From positions 1 to 53,640 of the forward strand of contig JANNRR010000042.1 of the NCBI GenBank assembly GCA_031401675.1: DNA of 53,640 bases, written 5' to 3'. Source of the DNA: JANNRR01 sp031401675 (GTDB lineage: Bacteria > Pseudomonadota > Alphaproteobacteria > Rhodobacterales > Rhodobacteraceae). Below, piece after piece: positions 16,988 through 24,636 of this stretch; position 1 is the first letter of the stretch; every line of letters begins with the position of its first letter. A program made the position numbers and the translations under genes. The notes under the pieces are model-generated. The model saw nothing but the letters and a program-made list of their open reading frames with translations. It ran no database searches and had not been told where the DNA came from.

Positions 16988-18284
16988 AGCGGCTCAGATC
17001 GGCCGACCGTGCCAGAGCACCCAGATTTTTCTCGACAAATCCGGCATCCACCACCACAGCCTCACCTCCTCGGTCCGGTGCTGTAAACGAAAGCTCTTCG
17101 AATACCCGCTCCATCACTGTATAAAGTCGCCGGGCACCGATGTTTTCGACCGCCTGATTGACCTCTGCCGCGATCCGTGCCAGCGCTGCAATCCCGTCCG
17201 GCGTAAAGCTGACCGCCACCGTCTCTGTTGCAAGAAGCGCTGAATATTGCAGCGTCAGGGCATTGTCGGTGTCGGTCAGAATCCGCACAAAGTCCGCCTC
17301 GGTCAGCGCCCGCAACTCGACACGGATCGGCAGCCGGCCCTGCAGTTCCGGCAGCAAATCCGACGGCTTGGCAATATGAAACGCCCCGCTGGCGATGAAC
17401 AGGATGTGATCGGTTCGGACCGGGCCGTACTTGGTGGACACCGTAGTGCCCTCGATCAGCGGCAGCAGATCGCGCTGAACCCCCTCGCGGCTTACATCCG
17501 CGCCCCGGGTGTCTGACCGGGCACACACCTTGTCGATCTCGTCGATGAACACGATCCCGCTTTCTTGCACCGCCTCCAGAGCGGCCCGGGTCACGGCCTC
17601 ATCGTCCAGAAGCTTGTCCGCCTCTTCTCCGATCAACAGCTCATAGCTTTCGGCAACCGTCATCTTGCGCCGGACCTTGCGCTGCCCGAAGGCCTTGCCG
17701 AAAATATCGCCCAGATTCATCATTCCGGGCATTTGCCCCGGCGGCTGACCCGGCATCTCGAACGGCATCGGGCTGGAGGTATCGGTCATCTCCAGCTCGA
17801 TGATCGTGGCATCAAGCTCGCCGCGTTTCAGCTTGCCCCGGAACAGATCGCGGGTCTGCCCGCGCGCGCCGTCCCCGGCTAGCGCAGCCAGCACCCGCTC
17901 TTCGGCAGCTGCGTGTGCCCGCGCCCGTACGTCTTCGCGCATTGTCGCCCGGGTCATGGCGACGGCGCTGTCCATCAGATCGCGGATGATGCTGTCGACA
18001 TCGCGCCCGACGTAGCCAACTTCGGTGAACTTTGTCGCCTCGACCTTCAGGAAGGGCGCCCGCGCCAGCTTGGCCAGCCGCCTCGATATTTCGGTCTTGC
18101 CGACCCCGGTGGGGCCGATCATCAGAATGTTCTTCGGATATACCTCATCCCGCAGATCATCCGCCAGCTGCCTGCGCCGCCAGCGGTTGCGCAGCGCCAC
18201 CGCCACCGCCCGCTTGGCCTCGGCCTGCCCGATGATATAGCGATCCAGTTCCGAGACGATTTCGCGCGGGGTCAGGTTGGTCAT
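16977..18284 (-). CDS. hslU: HslU, ATPase/unfoldase of the HslUV protease
   Basis: A 435-residue AAA+ protein. It starts MTNLTPREIVSELDRYIIGQ and has Walker A GPTGVGKT at 57-64, the pore motif EVGYVGRDV, Walker B IVFIDEIDKV and sensor/arginine-finger regions. The C-terminal tail LSRYVL docks into HslV. It unfolds substrates and feeds them to the HslV chamber. The frame is open upstream, but 18284 is set by the conserved N-terminus and by ATGA overlap with the preceding DUF2157 gene. The family normally sits directly after hslV; here one gene intervenes. Confidence 0.98.
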   Translation of the reverse strand: MTNLTPREIVSELDRYIIGQAEAKRAVAVALRNRWRRRQLADDLRDEVYPKNILMIGPTGVGKTEISRRLAKLARAPFLKVEATKFTEVGYVGRDVDSIIRDLMDSAVAMTRATMREDVRARAHAAAEERVLAALAGDGARGQTRDLFRGKLKRGELDATIIELEMTDTSSPMPFEMPGQPPGQMPGMMNLGDIFGKAFGQRKVRRKMTVAESYELLIGEEADKLLDDEAVTRAALEAVQESGIVFIDEIDKVCARSDTRGADVSREGVQRDLLPLIEGTTVSTKYGPVRTDHILFIASGAFHIAKPSDLLPELQGRLPIRVELRALTEADFVRILTDTDNALTLQYSALLATETVAVSFTPDGIAALARIAAEVNQAVENIGARRLYTVMERVFEELSFTAPDRGGEAVVVDAGFVEKNLGALARSADLSRYVL

Positions 18285-19372
18285 GCGGCGCTCATGGTGT
18301 GGGGTCTTGCATAGGGCGGCAACCGGTCCTTGCCGGGGAAGTCGGGCAGGGCCTCCATCAGCCAGCCGCGCAACGGCACCCACCAGGTGCCAAGCGCCGT
18401 GATCGATCCGCCCAGGAGCAGCAGCAGCGTGACGGGCGAGGCATTGCCGGTACCGGAGCTGACCGCCCAGGCGATCAGCAGGGCCAGATAGCCGATGCCC
18501 GCCGTCAGAAAGCTGCGCCGGTCGATCACCAGGGCCAGCACGGCAATCGCCAGCAACGCCACTGCCGTCAGCAGATATCCGGCCGTGCCGCCAAAATTGA
18601 AAAGCGTCATAACAACGGTGTTGACCAGCGCCGGTGCCGCCAGAAGATGCAGCCAGAACCCCGAGGCCGACCACCGTCCCAACCGGTGCGGGTCGCGCAT
18701 GTCGAACCACATGCCACCCAGAAACGCCAATGCGCCAAATATCAGGGTGCCGATCGCCAGCCCTGATCCCTGCCGCAGATCCAGGAAATTGTCGATCTGC
18801 ATGTTGTTCAGGCTGTCCGGCACCAGACTGTCAGTCACCACCAGAACAACGATCAACCCGGTGACTCCGACCAGAAACAGCGTGAACGGCACCTTGAACC
18901 GGCGATAATAGATCAGCAGCGCTGCAATCATCAGACCGCCGACCACCAGCGCCGCCACCGGTCCGTCATTCTGACGAGTGACCATCGACCAGACCAACCC
19001 GATCGCCAGCCCGGCCCCCATTGCAAACCCGGTCACCAAAACGATGCTAGGCAGCGTCATCCACCGGCGCAAGGTGAAAAAAAGCGCAAACCCCCAGCAC
19101 AGCGCTGCCGCAAAAGCCGGTATGAACGGACTGTCCGACAGGACGCGCGCCAGGCCAAGCACGCCTGACAGCAACAGGATCAGCCCGACCGAAACGAAAA
19201 TGTCGGCAAAGCCGCGAAAAAGCTCGAACGGCTCGTCTTCGCCGGCCATGTTGGCCCGCAAACCCGCCCGCGAATCGCCATGCGCGATGACCCCCGCCGC
19301 CTGCGCCTCGGTCAACAGACCGGCCGCAACCGCAGACCGCAGATCATCCTTGGAATAAAGTTGCCCGGCCAT
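18281..19372 (-). CDS. DUF2157 polytopic membrane protein between hslV and hslU
   Basis: A 363-residue protein. About 50 polar residues (start MAGQLYSKDDLRSAVAAGLL) precede roughly ten apolar segments, and a short polar tail follows. The N-terminal segment followed by paired helices matches DUF2157; function unknown. The ATG directly abuts the hslV stop (no spacer), and the stop overlaps the hslU start (ATGA). The three are therefore translated as one unit. This coupling suggests matched expression with the protease, but a functional link is only an inference. Confidence 0.8.
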   Translation of the reverse strand: MAGQLYSKDDLRSAVAAGLLTEAQAAGVIAHGDSRAGLRANMAGEDEPFELFRGFADIFVSVGLILLLSGVLGLARVLSDSPFIPAFAAALCWGFALFFTLRRWMTLPSIVLVTGFAMGAGLAIGLVWSMVTRQNDGPVAALVVGGLMIAALLIYYRRFKVPFTLFLVGVTGLIVVLVVTDSLVPDSLNNMQIDNFLDLRQGSGLAIGTLIFGALAFLGGMWFDMRDPHRLGRWSASGFWLHLLAAPALVNTVVMTLFNFGGTAGYLLTAVALLAIAVLALVIDRRSFLTAGIGYLALLIAWAVSSGTGNASPVTLLLLLGGSITALGTWWVPLRGWLMEALPDFPGKDRLPPYARPHTMSAA

Positions 19373-19930
19373 TCAGCCCCCGATCCGTTCAACCGTCAGA
19401 TTGCCGTTGGTATAGACACAGATATCCGCCGCAATCGCCATCGCCTTGCGAACGATCTCCTCCGCCGTCCAGTTGGTGGCCATCAGGCCCCTGGCCGCTG
19501 CTAGCGCGAAATTCCCGCCCGACCCGATCGCCGCCACATCATGCTCCGGCTCCAGCACGTCACCTGCGCCGGTGATCACGAACATGTCGCGCCCGTCCGT
19601 CACGATCAGCATCGCTTCCAGATTGCGCAGATATTTATCCATCCGCCAGTCTTTGGCCAGCTCGACAGAGGCCCGGGCCAACTGGCCCGGCGCCGCCTCC
19701 AGCTTCTTTTCCAGCCGCTCCAGCAGGGTGAAAGCATCGGCGGTCGATCCGGCAAAGCCGCAAACAACATCGTGGCCACCGGGACTTAGCCGACGCAATT
19801 TGCGCGCTGACCCCTTGATCACCGTGGCCCCCAGGCTCACCTGACCGTCGCCCGCCACCACCACCTGCCCGCCACGCCGAACCGCCAGGATCGTGGTTCC
19901 GTGCCAGCCTGGAAACCTGTCGTCTGCCAT
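19373..19930 (-). CDS. hslV: HslV, proteasome-like peptidase of HslUV
   Basis: A 185-residue Ntn-hydrolase. The short propeptide MADDRFPGWHG is removed to expose the catalytic Thr12 of TTILAVRR. The core has GDGQVSLG, GFAGSTADAFTLLERLE and IGSGGNFALAAARGL. The start at 19930 follows AAGGAGG at ideal spacing. It degrades misfolded proteins delivered by HslU. A heat-shock-like promoter is possible upstream (19955-19983). Confidence 0.98.
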   Translation of the reverse strand: MADDRFPGWHGTTILAVRRGGQVVVAGDGQVSLGATVIKGSARKLRRLSPGGHDVVCGFAGSTADAFTLLERLEKKLEAAPGQLARASVELAKDWRMDKYLRNLEAMLIVTDGRDMFVITGAGDVLEPEHDVAAIGSGGNFALAAARGLMATNWTAEEIVRKAMAIAADICVYTNGNLTVERIGG

Positions 19931-19954
19931 CCTTGGCCTCCTTGCCACGGCCTC

Positions 19955-19983
19955 TATATGCGCCCGCCGCGCCGGGCCGACAA
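19955..19983 (-). promoter_or_regulatory. Possible heat-shock-type promoter of hslV
   Basis: On the minus strand TTGTCG (19983-19978), a 17-bp spacer and CATATA (19960-19955) stand 25 bp before the hslV start. They loosely resemble alphaproteobacterial sigma-32 or sigma-70 elements. hslVU is heat-induced in many bacteria, which makes the site plausible. The motif match is weak. Confidence 0.3.
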
Positions 19984-20004
19984 CCCCGGCTTGCCGGCAC
20001 GGCA

Positions 20005-20949
20005 ATGACGCCTTACCAAAGGCAAATGCCAAAACTCCACCTGTACCTGCCCGCAGGCTATGCCCTTGATGTCGGCAGTGGCGCGCCAACAATCTACTCC
20101 CGTCTGGCGGTCGCCTTTACTCAGGCGGGCTACTCCGTGATCACCCGCGCCGACAGTGATGCCGCCCGGCATACGGCAATACTTGATCCGGGCCACGCCA
20201 TCTTCACCATGGTCGAGCCGCCCAACAAGCGCGCGCTTTGCCTGCGCCGTGCATACCAATACCCGTTCTGGCGGCTGGAGAACACCAACGAGCGCTGGCG
20301 CTTCGATGTTGCCCTTGCCCGGTTCGATCCGCGTGATATCGACCCTGTTCCTGCCCGAACCTTCGCCTCCAGCTGGCGCAGGAAACTGGCGCGGGCGACA
20401 GCGACACAGGAAGGTTTTATCTATTTGCCCTTGCAGGGGCGGTTGACCGAACAGCGCAGTTTTCAATTCCAAAGCCCCTTGGCAATGATTGAAACCGCGT
20501 TGGCACAAGACCCGCACCGCAAGCTGATTGCTTCGCTCCACCCCAAGGAAATCTACTCAATAGCGGAGCATCAGGCCCTGCATCGCCTTGCCTCCCGCCA
20601 TCCCCGCTTGACCATCGCAGAAACCAGTGCCGGGCTGCTGGAAGCCTGCGACTATGTCGTGACGCAGAACTCGTCCGTGGCCTTCACCGGCTACCTGTTC
20701 GGCAAACAGCCGGTGCTGTTCGCCGGCGCCGATTTTCATCATATCGCCGCCTCGGTACCCCGGATCGGCATCGACAACGCCTTCCGTCAGGCGCAGGAAC
20801 CACTGCGCGACGTGGATCGCTATCTTTACTGGTTCTGGCAAAACCAATCGATCAATGCCGGCCGCGACGACGTAACCGACCAGATTCTGGCCCGCGCGGC
20901 GCGTCATGGCTGGCCGCTACCCAAGCCCCAGCAGATCACGCCCCGATAG
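20005..20949 (+). CDS. Capsule polysaccharide synthesis-like protein
   Basis: A 314-residue soluble protein, possible start also at 20026. The C-terminal half has LIASLHPKEIYSIAEHQAL and VVTQNSSVAFTGYLFGKQPV. This arrangement (HPKE, then a TQNSS turn) is seen in capsule synthesis/Kdo-transferase-like proteins of the GT-B type. Inferred role: transfer or handling of a nucleotide-activated surface sugar. No export partners lie nearby, so it is an orphan. It is divergent from hslV over 74 bp, and its end overlaps the APH-kinase gene by 33 bp. Confidence 0.55.
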   Translation: MTPYQRQMPKLHLYLPAGYALDVGSGAPTIYSRLAVAFTQAGYSVITRADSDAARHTAILDPGHAIFTMVEPPNKRALCLRRAYQYPFWRLENTNERWRFDVALARFDPRDIDPVPARTFASSWRRKLARATATQEGFIYLPLQGRLTEQRSFQFQSPLAMIETALAQDPHRKLIASLHPKEIYSIAEHQALHRLASRHPRLTIAETSAGLLEACDYVVTQNSSVAFTGYLFGKQPVLFAGADFHHIAASVPRIGIDNAFRQAQEPLRDVDRYLYWFWQNQSINAGRDDVTDQILARAARHGWPLPKPQQITPR

Positions 20950-21891
20950 CACCGCCGTCGCCGCCGTGAGGGCCCGGTCGATGTGGACCCTGACAAGTGG
21001 ATGGTCGGGCGGCAGCCGCGGCATGGTCCACCCGACCGAAGCCAGCGTGCGAAGCAGCACGAAAACCGGCAGCATCGCCCGGTCCTCCGCGCTAAAGGTC
21101 CGCACCCCGGAATAGCCGTCGATCAATGCTGCGGTGATCGCCGGCAATAGCGGCTCGTGCAAACTGTCCCGCAGCGCGGTGCCAAGGTCATACAGCCGGT
21201 AGCCAAATCCGGAATCGTCGAAATCGATAAGGGTCAACTGCCCGGGATGTGCAAGCACATTCTCGCGGATCACATCGGCATGGATCAGTCCCTGCGATCC
21301 GCGATATTCTGCCAACCGCAGCCTGCCGCACTCCCGCGCCGCCTGCAGTACCGCCGCATCTGCCGCCGACAGCGCCGGGTGTTCCCAGAACCGCCCCCAG
21401 AGCGGTGATTCGCCCAACAGCCCTTCAATTCCCCAATCCGGCCGCACGAAATCGGACGGCAAGGTCAACGAGTCTGTGGCCGTATGCATTTGCGCCAACA
21501 ACCGCCCGAGTCCGTGATGCAAAGCCAACTGCTCGGCCGGGGATTGGCGCAGTAGCGCCCCGCCCTCGCCAAGCGCCTGGCCCGGCACCCAGGCAATCGC
21601 CGAGGCGATGTTGCCGCCGCCCAGATCAGCCAGCAGGTCCTGCGACAGCGTCATCAGCGGCACCGGCACCGGCAATCCGACCCGCGCCAGTTGCGATACC
21701 CACCAAAGCTCGGAACGGATCGCGGCCGGGCTTTGGTACCCCGGCCGGTGCAGCCGCAATGCCGCCCGAGTGCCCGGTAACATCATTTCAAACACCGCAT
21801 TCTCGCGGTTCTTGATCAGACGCAACTCGGCACAGCCACCCCAGTGCTCCGACGCCCGGACGGCAATTGCCAAGGCTTCGGCATCCGTCAT
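20917..21891 (-). CDS. APH-fold small-molecule kinase (hydroxylysine-kinase-like)
   Basis: A 324-residue aminoglycoside-phosphotransferase-fold kinase with the catalytic HADVIREN (His204, Asp206, Asn211) and the metal-binding IDFDDSG (Asp223, Asp225). It is coupled by ATGA to the class-III aminotransferase upstream. Known precedent: in animals and bacteria, an APH-fold kinase that phosphorylates hydroxylysine works with a class-III PLP phospho-lyase, and bacterial fusions of the two exist. Inference: this pair phosphorylates an amino-alcohol and then eliminates phosphate and ammonia. Antibiotic resistance is unlikely from context. Confidence 0.75.
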   Translation of the reverse strand: MTDAEALAIAVRASEHWGGCAELRLIKNRENAVFEMMLPGTRAALRLHRPGYQSPAAIRSELWWVSQLARVGLPVPVPLMTLSQDLLADLGGGNIASAIAWVPGQALGEGGALLRQSPAEQLALHHGLGRLLAQMHTATDSLTLPSDFVRPDWGIEGLLGESPLWGRFWEHPALSAADAAVLQAARECGRLRLAEYRGSQGLIHADVIRENVLAHPGQLTLIDFDDSGFGYRLYDLGTALRDSLHEPLLPAITAALIDGYSGVRTFSAEDRAMLPVFVLLRTLASVGWTMPRLPPDHPLVRVHIDRALTAATAVLSGRDLLGLG

Positions 21892-23174
21892 GCCACAGGC
21901 GTCTCGCGCAGCGCCTGTTCCAGCGCGTCCATCACCCGGTCGGCATCCAGACGCGAAAACGGCATGGGCGGGCGCATTTTCAGCGTGTTCATATGCCGCC
22001 CGATCCGGTTCATCAGAACGCCCTTCTGCACCATGCGCTCGACCACGTCGGCAGCAAATGCCGTCGCCGGGGTCATGCCATCGTCCAGCACGAACTCTGC
22101 CCCGAAAAACAGCCCCTTGCCCCGGATCTCGGCAAGCAGCGGATGGCGAAGGGCTTCCAGCCGGTCGATCATATAGGCACCAACCCGCCCCGCGTTCGCC
22201 ATCAGCCCTTCGTCCTCGATCACCTCCAGCGTGGCGATACAGGCGGCGGCCGCCACTGGATTGCCGCCAAAGGTGTTGAAGTAACCGAAAGCGCTGCGAA
22301 AGGCCGCCATCACGTCGGGGCGCGCCAGCACGGCGGCCACCGGATAACCATTGCCCATCGGCTTGCCAACCGTCACCACATCCGGCGCAAAACCCTGCCA
22401 ATCATGTCCCCAGAAATGCGAACCCAGCCGCCCGAATCCCGGCTGCACCTCGTCGGCGATCAGCAGGCCGCCGGCCTTGCGCACCTCGGCCGCCGTCGCA
22501 TCCAGAAACCCCGTTTCCCGCACCGGAAAGCCCTCATTGGCGAAATACGGGCAAAGCATCATTCCCGAAAACCCGTGCCCAGACGCCTCAAGCTCGACGA
22601 TCGCCCGCGCCACGTTTTCCGCAAACGCCTGCGCCTGCCCGGCCTGCGTACCACCCACCGGGCGCAGACTGTCCGGCGCTGGTACCAGCCGGACGTGGTC
22701 CGGATAGCCGCCGATCGGCGGACGCCTCGTCGACAGAACAGATGTAGCCGTCGTATTGCCATGATAGGTATTGTCGGTCGCGATGATCCCGGTCTTGCCT
22801 GTGACTGCCTGCGCCATACGTAAGGCGACATCGTTCGCCTCGGAGCCGGTGCAGACCAATATCGCCTGCGAAATCCCATGCCCCAGCCGCGCGGTCAGCC
22901 GTTCGATATAGTCCAGCACCCCGTCGTGCAGATAGCGCGTATGTGTGTTAAGCGTGGCTGATTGTCGGGCAATCGCCTCGACCACCTTCGGGTGGCAGTG
23001 CCCGACGTGCGGCACGCTGTTGTAGCAGTCGATGTATTGGCGCCCCTCTGCGTCCCAGACCGAAACGCCTTGCCCCCGCACCAGATGCACCGGCTTTGCA
23101 TAGAATGTTGGTACATTCGGCCCCATCAGCCGCGCGCGCCGTTCGACAATCGTCTCTGCCGGATCGTGTGTCAT
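21888..23174 (-). CDS. Class-III PLP aminotransferase / phospho-lyase candidate
   Basis: A 428-residue fold-type I PLP enzyme. The substrate/PLP segment CTGSEANDVALRMAQ is at 108-122, the PLP-ring aspartate Asp241 is in IADEVQPGFGR, and the Schiff-base Lys271 is in TVGKPMGNGYP. The QPGFGR and GKPMGNGYP patterns are those seen in AGXT2-like enzymes, which include ethanolamine-phosphate and phosphohydroxylysine phospho-lyases as well as true transaminases. Coupling to an APH-fold kinase favours a lyase. It lies between arfB and the kinase with ATGA overlaps at both ends. Confidence 0.8.
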   Translation of the reverse strand: MTHDPAETIVERRARLMGPNVPTFYAKPVHLVRGQGVSVWDAEGRQYIDCYNSVPHVGHCHPKVVEAIARQSATLNTHTRYLHDGVLDYIERLTARLGHGISQAILVCTGSEANDVALRMAQAVTGKTGIIATDNTYHGNTTATSVLSTRRPPIGGYPDHVRLVPAPDSLRPVGGTQAGQAQAFAENVARAIVELEASGHGFSGMMLCPYFANEGFPVRETGFLDATAAEVRKAGGLLIADEVQPGFGRLGSHFWGHDWQGFAPDVVTVGKPMGNGYPVAAVLARPDVMAAFRSAFGYFNTFGGNPVAAAACIATLEVIEDEGLMANAGRVGAYMIDRLEALRHPLLAEIRGKGLFFGAEFVLDDGMTPATAFAADVVERMVQKGVLMNRIGRHMNTLKMRPPMPFSRLDADRVMDALEQALRETPVA

Positions 23175-23590
23175 TCTTCGGTCACCTTGCCCCGCAGTTC
23201 CTTGACGCCGCCCCGCAGCACCTTGCCCTCTACCCGCCGCAGCTTGCTGGCAAAGGTCGGCTTGGTCGCCACCCGCCGCTTTGGCGCAACCAGCGCTTCG
23301 CGAATCATTTCGACCAGTCGCTCCTGTGCCAGTTCCCGGTTGCGTGCCTGACTGCGGGTTTCTTCTGCCCGGATCACGATTGCCCCTTCCAGCGTCCAGC
23401 GCCGCCCGGCCAGCCGCTTCAGCCGCGCCTTCACTGCCGGGCTCAGGGACGGGCTCCGCTCGGCCTCGAATCGCAGTTCGACTGCCGTCTCCACCTTGTT
23501 GACATTCTGTCCGCCCGGCCCGGACGAGCGCGAAAAGCTTTCGCTTAACTCCCAATCCTGCAGGGAAATCTGATCGGTGATCCGCAACAT
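23171..23590 (-). CDS. arfB: Alternative ribosome-rescue factor ArfB (YaeJ)
   Basis: A 139-residue release-factor-like peptidyl-tRNA hydrolase. The catalytic GGQ is at 26-28 within SGPGGQNVNKVETAVEL. The basic C-terminal tail (KRRVATKPTFASKLRRVEGK) enters the empty mRNA channel of stalled ribosomes. Length equals E. coli ArfB. It is the first gene of a three-gene coupled operon with the aminotransferase and kinase. A terminator and a short ORF lie 100-260 bp upstream on the same strand. Confidence 0.95.
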   Translation of the reverse strand: MLRITDQISLQDWELSESFSRSSGPGGQNVNKVETAVELRFEAERSPSLSPAVKARLKRLAGRRWTLEGAIVIRAEETRSQARNRELAQERLVEMIREALVAPKRRVATKPTFASKLRRVEGKVLRGGVKELRGKVTEE

Positions 23591-23690
23591 CGCACCTCAG
23601 TCCCGGCAGCGTCTTTCTGGCCCAAACATCCCCGCAGGAGGCAACCCACCCTACCACCGTCCCGGCACAACCGGAATAAGGCCGCCGCGC

Positions 23691-23723
23691 CAAAAGAGAA
23701 AGGGCCGCCATGACAGCGACCCT
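23691..23723 (-). terminator. Factor-independent terminator upstream of arfB
   Basis: On the minus strand an 8-bp stem (AGGGTCGC with GCGGCCCT, one G-T wobble) closes a 7-base loop and is followed by TTCTCTTTT. It occupies 23701-23723 with the T-tract down to about 23691. It ends transcripts entering from the yhhQ side, or from a local promoter, about 100 bp before arfB. Confidence 0.75.
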
Positions 23724-23796
23724 TCCCGAGTTCGTAGGAGATGGGCGTAGTTAGGTATCTGCCCAATCGGAATTCGCATGGCCTTCAGGGCTGCCC

Positions 23797-23853
23797 TCAG
23801 GCGGCGACACCTCCAACTGTCCCAACGCCGCATTCCACTATCACTCTAGACAC
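23797..23853 (-). CDS. Short ORF with near-perfect Shine-Dalgarno (candidate leader peptide)
   Basis: An 18-codon frame from GTG (product MSRVIVECGVGTVGGVAA). AAAGGAGGTGG (23868-23858) is fully complementary to the 16S 3' end and ends 4 bases before the GTG. An in-frame ATG at 23871 would give 24 residues but would run through the Shine-Dalgarno. TTGACA stands at 23916-23911, and the terminator follows about 75 bp after the stop. Order on the strand: possible promoter, strong RBS, mini-ORF, terminator, arfB. It could be a leader peptide of an attenuator or a small RNA; nothing here proves translation. Confidence 0.35.
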   Translation of the reverse strand: MSRVIVECGVGTVGGVAA

Positions 23854-23922
23854 TGGACCACCTCCTTTCATTGGTTGCTCTTATGCACAGGTTGCCACAG
23901 ATTTTGTGTTTGTCAAAAACTA

Positions 23923-24552
23923 TTATGCTATCCGTGCGATCAATTTCGCAACAATCAGACGGAATGGCAGCAATGCCACAACGGCCAGCAACAGCTTCAC
24001 CCCCCAGTCCGCCACCGCCAACGACACCCACAGCGGTGCCATCGGACCGAGCCCCAGCAGCGGCAGCACTTCAGCCGCCCAGGTTACGTCATTGCCAGGT
24101 TCCAGGACGGTCAGCGCCGCCGAAAACGCGACAATGAAGAAGATCGTGGTATCAATCGTCGATCCGATCAGTGACGAGAAGAACGGCGCCTGCCACCAGA
24201 TCAGCCGCCGCATCCGGTCGAACAGAACGACATCCAGCAGGTTGGCCGTCAGAAACGCCAGTCCGGACCCGATCGCCACGCGCAAGGTGACCAACGGGCC
24301 GAATGTCCCGCTGATCTGCGTGCCGATCAGCGAGCAGACCACGCCAACCGCAAATCCTGCCAACACCACCCTGCGGGCGGCGCTGGCCCCGTAGACCCGG
24401 TTGGTGACATCGGTGACCAGAAACGCGAACGGATAAGTGAAAGCCCCCCACGTCAGCCACGGCCCGGCCAGGAACTGCACGAGGATGTTCGACGCGACGA
24501 CAATGATCGCCATCGCCAGAACGGCGACAAACGGGACAGGCTGCATGATCAA
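23923..24552 (-). CDS. yhhQ: YhhQ/VUT-family queuosine-precursor transporter
   Basis: A 209-residue membrane protein with six apolar segments. Family signatures are WGAFTYPFAFLVTDVTNRVYG, LTANLLDVVLFDRMRR and WQAPFFSSLIGSTIDTTIFF. YhhQ imports 7-deazaguanine precursors (preQ0/preQ1) for queuosine in tRNA. No preQ1 riboswitch is evident in the 84 bp upstream. Probably a single gene, followed by the short transcription unit before arfB. Confidence 0.88.
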   Translation of the reverse strand: MIMQPVPFVAVLAMAIIVVASNILVQFLAGPWLTWGAFTYPFAFLVTDVTNRVYGASAARRVVLAGFAVGVVCSLIGTQISGTFGPLVTLRVAIGSGLAFLTANLLDVVLFDRMRRLIWWQAPFFSSLIGSTIDTTIFFIVAFSAALTVLEPGNDVTWAAEVLPLLGLGPMAPLWVSLAVADWGVKLLLAVVALLPFRLIVAKLIARIA

Positions 24553-24636
24553 TTCCGTTTTGACAAGGTGGCGGACACTTGGCCCCGGCCTCCCGGGAAC
24601 GCCGCCCGAATACCAAGGCCGGACTGCGGGATCAAG

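Noticed and set aside
16977..18710. HslU extended to 577 residues
   Set aside because: The extra upstream part reads through the DUF2157 gene; the conserved HslU N-terminus begins at 18284.
20917..21891. APH-fold gene as an aminoglycoside resistance gene
   Set aside because: The family is broad, and coupling to a class-III PLP enzyme points to metabolism.
24553..24636. preQ1 riboswitch before yhhQ
   Set aside because: The 84-bp spacer shows no pseudoknot pattern or A-rich tail expected for preQ1 aptamers.
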